Source: Curvibacter sp. CHRR-16
GTDB lineage: Bacteria; Pseudomonadota; Gammaproteobacteria; Burkholderiales; Burkholderiaceae_C
Assembly (NCBI RefSeq): GCF_018474005.1
Contig: NZ_JAHCSH010000002.1
Location: 62,001 to 126,000, forward strand
Direction of reading: 5' to 3'
DNA length: 64,000 nucleotides
Both the position numbers and the translations under genes were made by a program. Numbering within the stretch: position 1 is the stretch's first letter; every line of letters starts with the position of its first letter. The notes beneath the pieces are model-generated. The model saw only the letters and a program-made list of their open reading frames with translations. It was not told the DNA's origin and did not search any database. Shown piece by piece: positions 61,404-64,000 of this stretch.

Positions 61404-61406
61404 AAT

Positions 61407-62384
61407 TTAAATTTTAGCAACTACGTAAGGCACAAATACCTTTTGATTACTGAGAATACGGAGCACAGTATCTTGAAAGCCCATCATGATGTGGTGAGCG
61501 CTGTGGTTATGAAAAACGATCTTTGAATTGTGATCGTTGTGCTTCGCGTGATACGTCACGATCGTTGGATTTTCCTCACCAATCAGCGTGTAGCTTTCAT
61601 CGTGCATAAGAGAATGCTTAAAGCTATTGAAAAGCTCATTGATGATTTTTAAGAATTCTGTTGAATCTTTTTCATAGCGCTCACCATCCCCGACAATAAC
61701 CCTTGAAAAATCTGTTCCTTGAGTCGATACATCTAGTGCACGCCCTATTTCGTTGTGCGCTATTTTTTTTGTTTTCTGAAACATATCTGCATCAGTAATC
61801 AAGTAAGTGAGCTGGGCGAGGCTATCAAGCACTCGACGCATCAGATAAACAATGGATTCGATTTCGAGTTTGTACCTATAAATATCTGTCGGCAAGCAAG
61901 CAAGACTCGCGGCATCCGGTGAATCCAGCGGAACAAGGGACAAACTTTCACGCCCGATCGCCTTATGCAAAAGACATGCAGTGTTGAATTTTTCTTGAAT
62001 AAAACGAATACGCTGACAGATTGCTATAACAACGACCCTGGAATTGCATATCTGAGGTATAGACGGGTAATTCGGAAAATCACTACCAAAGGCCGACAGG
62101 CTGAGCGGCTGATAAGTAGCCATCAACCTTCCCGCATCGTAATTAACCTCTTCACATAAGGGACGCCAGAAATTGTTGGGGACAATTCGCCACTGATTCA
62201 GGGCCTTATCAAATTGAGCTATCTCGTCATCCTGGGTTGCAAGGATCGGAGGCGGGACAAAGGTTGCATTAGCAGGCAACAGTGGTACACCTGTTTCCGG
62301 ACAAATATTTGCTTTCCCAACCCATAAGAGAAACCGCTCTCGCGCTTCGTAGTGATACACCAGTGTTTCGCTATTGACACTCAT
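61407..62384 (-). CDS. Uncharacterised 325-residue protein, AT-richer
   Basis: I do not recognise this protein. It starts MSVNSETLVYHYEARERFLL and is predicted soluble and mostly helical, with a cysteine-containing N-terminal segment (NICPETGVPLLP) and a helical C-terminal half containing IYRYKLEIESIVYLMRRVLDSLAQLTYL and FLKIINELFNSFKHSLMHDE (FKH at 255-257). The latter loosely recalls HEPN-like folds; that is a guess. Codon use and base composition are clearly AT-richer than the xyl genes beside it, suggesting horizontal acquisition. It lies next to a toxin-antitoxin pair. Confidence 0.6.
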   Translation of the reverse strand: MSVNSETLVYHYEARERFLLWVGKANICPETGVPLLPANATFVPPPILATQDDEIAQFDKALNQWRIVPNNFWRPLCEEVNYDAGRLMATYQPLSLSAFGSDFPNYPSIPQICNSRVVVIAICQRIRFIQEKFNTACLLHKAIGRESLSLVPLDSPDAASLACLPTDIYRYKLEIESIVYLMRRVLDSLAQLTYLITDADMFQKTKKIAHNEIGRALDVSTQGTDFSRVIVGDGERYEKDSTEFLKIINELFNSFKHSLMHDESYTLIGEENPTIVTYHAKHNDHNSKIVFHNHSAHHIMMGFQDTVLRILSNQKVFVPYVVAKI

Positions 62385-62486
62385 AGATACTTAGTAAGTT
62401 TGGGTGGTAGTGAACCGTACTTCGCTTACTGATTTTCCAACAAATGCTGTGCCTATTTAAATATCTCTTCCAGTTGTGGCGGCTTA

Positions 62487-62515
62487 TTGCTCACTTAAAT
62501 TAACGTAGCTACAAT
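62487..62515 (+). promoter_or_regulatory. Promoter of brnTA, predicting a leaderless mRNA
   Basis: TTGCTC (62487-62492), a 17-base spacer and TACAAT (62510-62515). The start site would fall about at 62521-62523, i.e. at the brnT ATG (62521), and no Shine-Dalgarno precedes the ATG. An 8-base palindrome GTAGCTAC (62505-62512) overlaps the -10, a plausible site for BrnA autorepression. Confidence 0.6.
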
Positions 62516-62520
62516 AAAGT

Positions 62521-62790
62521 ATGCGCATTGAATTCGACCCAGCAAAAGATGCATCCAATCAAGAGAAGCACGGCCTGTCGCTTGCGCTAGCGGCGGAGCT
62601 TGATTGGGATGAGGCTCTGGTCTGGGTGGATGATCGACGCGACTATGGCGAGCTGCGCATGATTGCGCTCGCACCGGAGACCGGGATTTTGTATTACGTG
62701 GCGTTTGTGGAGCGCAATGATGCCCGCCGCATCATCAGCTTGCGCAAAGCCAATCGACGCGAGGTGAAGCACTATGTCCAAAGTTACTAA
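62521..62790 (+). CDS. brnT: BrnT family ribonuclease toxin
   Basis: An 89-residue toxin of the BrnT (RelE-fold) family: EFDPAKDASNQEKHGLSLALAAEL, DDRRDYGELRMIALAPETGILYYVAFVERND and the C-terminal ARRIISLRKANRREVKHYV match the family closely, including the KHG, the R-x-I-S-x-R-x-A block and C-terminal Tyr. BrnT cleaves RNA and halts growth unless bound by BrnA. It overlaps brnA by 17 bases, toxin first, as is normal for this system. Confidence 0.9.
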   Translation: MRIEFDPAKDASNQEKHGLSLALAAELDWDEALVWVDDRRDYGELRMIALAPETGILYYVAFVERNDARRIISLRKANRREVKHYVQSY

Positions 62791-63073
62791 ACGACCAGCT
62801 GTTGTCATGCCCACCGTGGCTGAAGACAGGGCCATTACCGCTGCTGCCAAGGCCGATCCTGATGCACAACCGCTAACGCCCAAGCAGCTACAAGCCATGG
62901 TGCCGCTCAAAACGGTGCGCGGTCGCCCGAAGTCTGCCAGCAAAAAACTACTGGTCTCTGTGCGCTACAGCCCGGAGGTGGTGGCGTATTTCAAATCCAC
63001 TGGCGAGGGCTGGCAATCGCGCATGGATGGCGTACTGCAGCAGTATGTTGCCGAGCATTCGCGCAGAGCGTGA
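62774..63073 (+). CDS. brnA: BrnA family antitoxin
   Basis: A 99-residue antitoxin. An N-terminal toxin-binding segment (AEDRAITAAAKADPDAQPLT) is followed by a basic RGRPKSASKK stretch and a ribbon-helix-helix end, LLVSVRYSPEVVAYFKSTGEGWQSRMDGVLQQYVAEH, the classic BrnA pattern. It neutralises BrnT and probably represses the shared promoter at 62487-62515. Confidence 0.88.
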   Translation: MSKVTKRPAVVMPTVAEDRAITAAAKADPDAQPLTPKQLQAMVPLKTVRGRPKSASKKLLVSVRYSPEVVAYFKSTGEGWQSRMDGVLQQYVAEHSRRA

Positions 63074-63120
63074 CGGGCTCCCCAGTCCAGCACGTGCTGC
63101 ATGGCAGCCAATACCACCGC

Positions 63121-63146
63121 TGACGGAAAGCTATCGGCTTCCGTCA
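63121..63146. repeat. Hairpin downstream of brnA
   Basis: TGACGGAA (63121-63128) and TTCCGTCA (63139-63146) are exact inverse complements with a ten-base loop. No T-tract follows directly, so its role as a brnTA terminator is uncertain. The 197-base gap to the next gene also holds ACAGA-ccgta-TCTGT (63200-63214), a possible operator for the RpiR-type regulator. Confidence 0.5.
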
Positions 63147-63270
63147 CAAATACAGACGTTTTCCCGTTTCTGCCCCGCCAGAATTCTTGGAGAATGGGCA
63201 CAGACCGTATCTGTAACCAGCCCCACCGCCCAAGGCCTGCCTGGCGGTGCACTTCGGAGTGTTCTGCCCC

Positions 63271-64000
63271 GTGAGTTCCGCCCCACCGTCGTCTGTGGAC
63301 GACCTGATCCAGCGCATTGCCAGTGACTACAACGCGCTGAGCAAGCAGCTCAAAATCATCGCCCGCTATGTGGAGCAGCACCGCGACCACATAGGGCTGG
63401 AGGGCATTTTGGATGTGGCGCGCAACTGCGGCGTGCAGCCTTCGGCCATCGTGCGCTTTGCCAAGCACTTTGGCTTTTCGGGCTTTAGCCAGCTGCAGGC
63501 GGTGTTCCGCGAAGGGCTGTCGCGCCAGTTGGTGCCGGGGCGCAATTACCAGGCCCGCATTCGCGAGGTCATCGAGTCGGCCAACAAGCCGCTGGATGCG
63601 GCGGACATTGCGCGGGAATTCATCAGCGGCTGCCAAGCGGGCATGCAGGAGCTGCAGCAGGCGCTGGATCCGGTGGCGCTGGACAAAGCGGTAACGCTGC
63701 TGCAGCAGGCCGACAGTATTTGGATTTGCGGCTCGCGCCGTTCGCTGCCCATAGCAGCCTACCTGGACTACGCGCTGCAGCACACCGACAAGCGCGTGGG
63801 CCTGATCTCGGCGCTGGGCAATATGCACTTGGGCCAAACGCGCTCGGTGCGCGCGGGGGATGTGCTCATCGCCATCTCCTTCGCGCCCTACGCCAACGAG
63901 ACAGTGCAAGTGACCGAACTGGCGCACGAGCGCGGCGCGCACATCATCGCCATCACCGACAGCCTGATGAGCCCCCTGTCCACCCACGCCCACACCACGC
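63271..64000 (+). CDS. RpiR/MurR family sugar-responsive regulator (N-terminal part, cut by window end)
   Basis: Reading from GTG at 63271 gives 243 residues without a stop. The N-terminal HTH_6 domain shows LIQRIASDYNALSKQLKIIARYVEQH, GILDVARNCGVQPSAIVRFAKHFGFSGFSQLQAVFREGL. A SIS sugar-phosphate-binding domain starts with VTLLQQADSIWICGSRRSLPIAAYLDYAL and VRAGDVLIAISFAPYANETVQVTELAHERGAHIIAITDS. In-frame GTG codons at 63247 and 63259 are alternative starts. The target and effector are unknown; no sugar gene lies between it and brnTA. Confidence 0.85.
   Translation, partial: MSSAPPSSVDDLIQRIASDYNALSKQLKIIARYVEQHRDHIGLEGILDVARNCGVQPSAIVRFAKHFGFSGFSQLQAVFREGLSRQLVPGRNYQARIREVIESANKPLDAADIAREFISGCQAGMQELQQALDPVALDKAVTLLQQADSIWICGSRRSLPIAAYLDYALQHTDKRVGLISALGNMHLGQTRSVRAGDVLIAISFAPYANETVQVTELAHERGAHIIAITDSLMSPLSTHAHTT

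Noticed and set aside
1..64000. CRISPR arrays, tRNA or rRNA genes, prophage
   Set aside because: I saw no regularly spaced repeats, no cloverleaf-type or rRNA-like sequence and no phage structural genes, though short RNAs could escape reading by eye.

Overview
The window reads as one contiguous piece of a betaproteobacterial chromosome, most likely Burkholderiales and probably Comamonadaceae. The reasons are the gene orders mlaFEDACB-ABC exporter-ibaG-murA-hisG-hisD, gltBD, pilMNOPQ-aroK-aroB-dgt and cyaY/lptM, the resB/ccsB (system II) cytochrome c maturation pair, the short (HisZ-dependent) HisG, and generally high-GC coding sequence. This placement is inferred from gene content; no rRNA or tRNA gene is visible. 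Coding density is very high and no gap without a gene exceeds about 220 bases.

Layout. 1-8.6 kb (minus strand): envelope and housekeeping run with the Mla phospholipid transport system, an ABC-2 exporter, the BolA protein IbaG, MurA, HisG and the start of HisD (cut by the window edge). 8.6-14.9 kb: gltBD glutamate synthase with a clear promoter and terminator. 15.0-16.5 kb: a RAYT-like protein with an altered HUH motif and a diiron metallo-beta-lactamase-fold protein. 16.6-26.4 kb: a tightly coupled minus-strand run from pilM through pilN, pilO, pilP and pilQ, aroK, aroB, dgt, a DUF1415 gene and a methyltransferase gene to a glycine-zipper lipoprotein gene; the pil part is clearly AT-richer than its surroundings. 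26.6-33.7 kb: PBP1A, frataxin, the small lipoprotein LptM, the CcsB/ResB pair and a cytochrome c4. 33.9-41.3 kb: EngB GTPase, two LpxL-type acyltransferases, metK with a ribosome-site-sequestering leader hairpin, a GT9 glycosyltransferase, a GtrA protein and an ArnT-like glycosyltransferase.

41.3-54 kb is more accessory. It holds a sugar-acid catabolic locus (LgoD-like dehydrogenase, FadR-type regulator, UxaA-like dehydratase, KDG-type kinase) with two copies of a probable operator; a sialidase-like/membrane protein/type II dehydroquinase trio; a pirin; a transaldolase-family protein; NAD(P)HX dehydratase; and a giant AsmA-like DUF748 protein. 54.1-61.4 kb is a complete D-xylose module (xylF-xylH-xylG-xylR-xylB-xylA) with a ROK operator, an intercistronic terminator after xylF and a strong bidirectional terminator after xylA. 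61.4-64 kb contains an AT-richer orphan gene, a BrnT/BrnA toxin-antitoxin pair whose promoter predicts a leaderless toxin mRNA, and the beginning of an RpiR/MurR-type sugar regulator cut by the window end.

Functionally, the first two thirds mostly build and maintain the envelope (phospholipid trafficking, peptidoglycan, lipid A acylation and glycosylation, pili) alongside core metabolism. The last third is dedicated to import and breakdown of plant-type sugars and sugar acids. I did not find a clearly new multi-gene system. The best leads are the metK leader, the altered RAYT next to gltB, the operator-bound sugar-acid locus that lacks its expected middle enzyme, and the leaderless BrnTA promoter.
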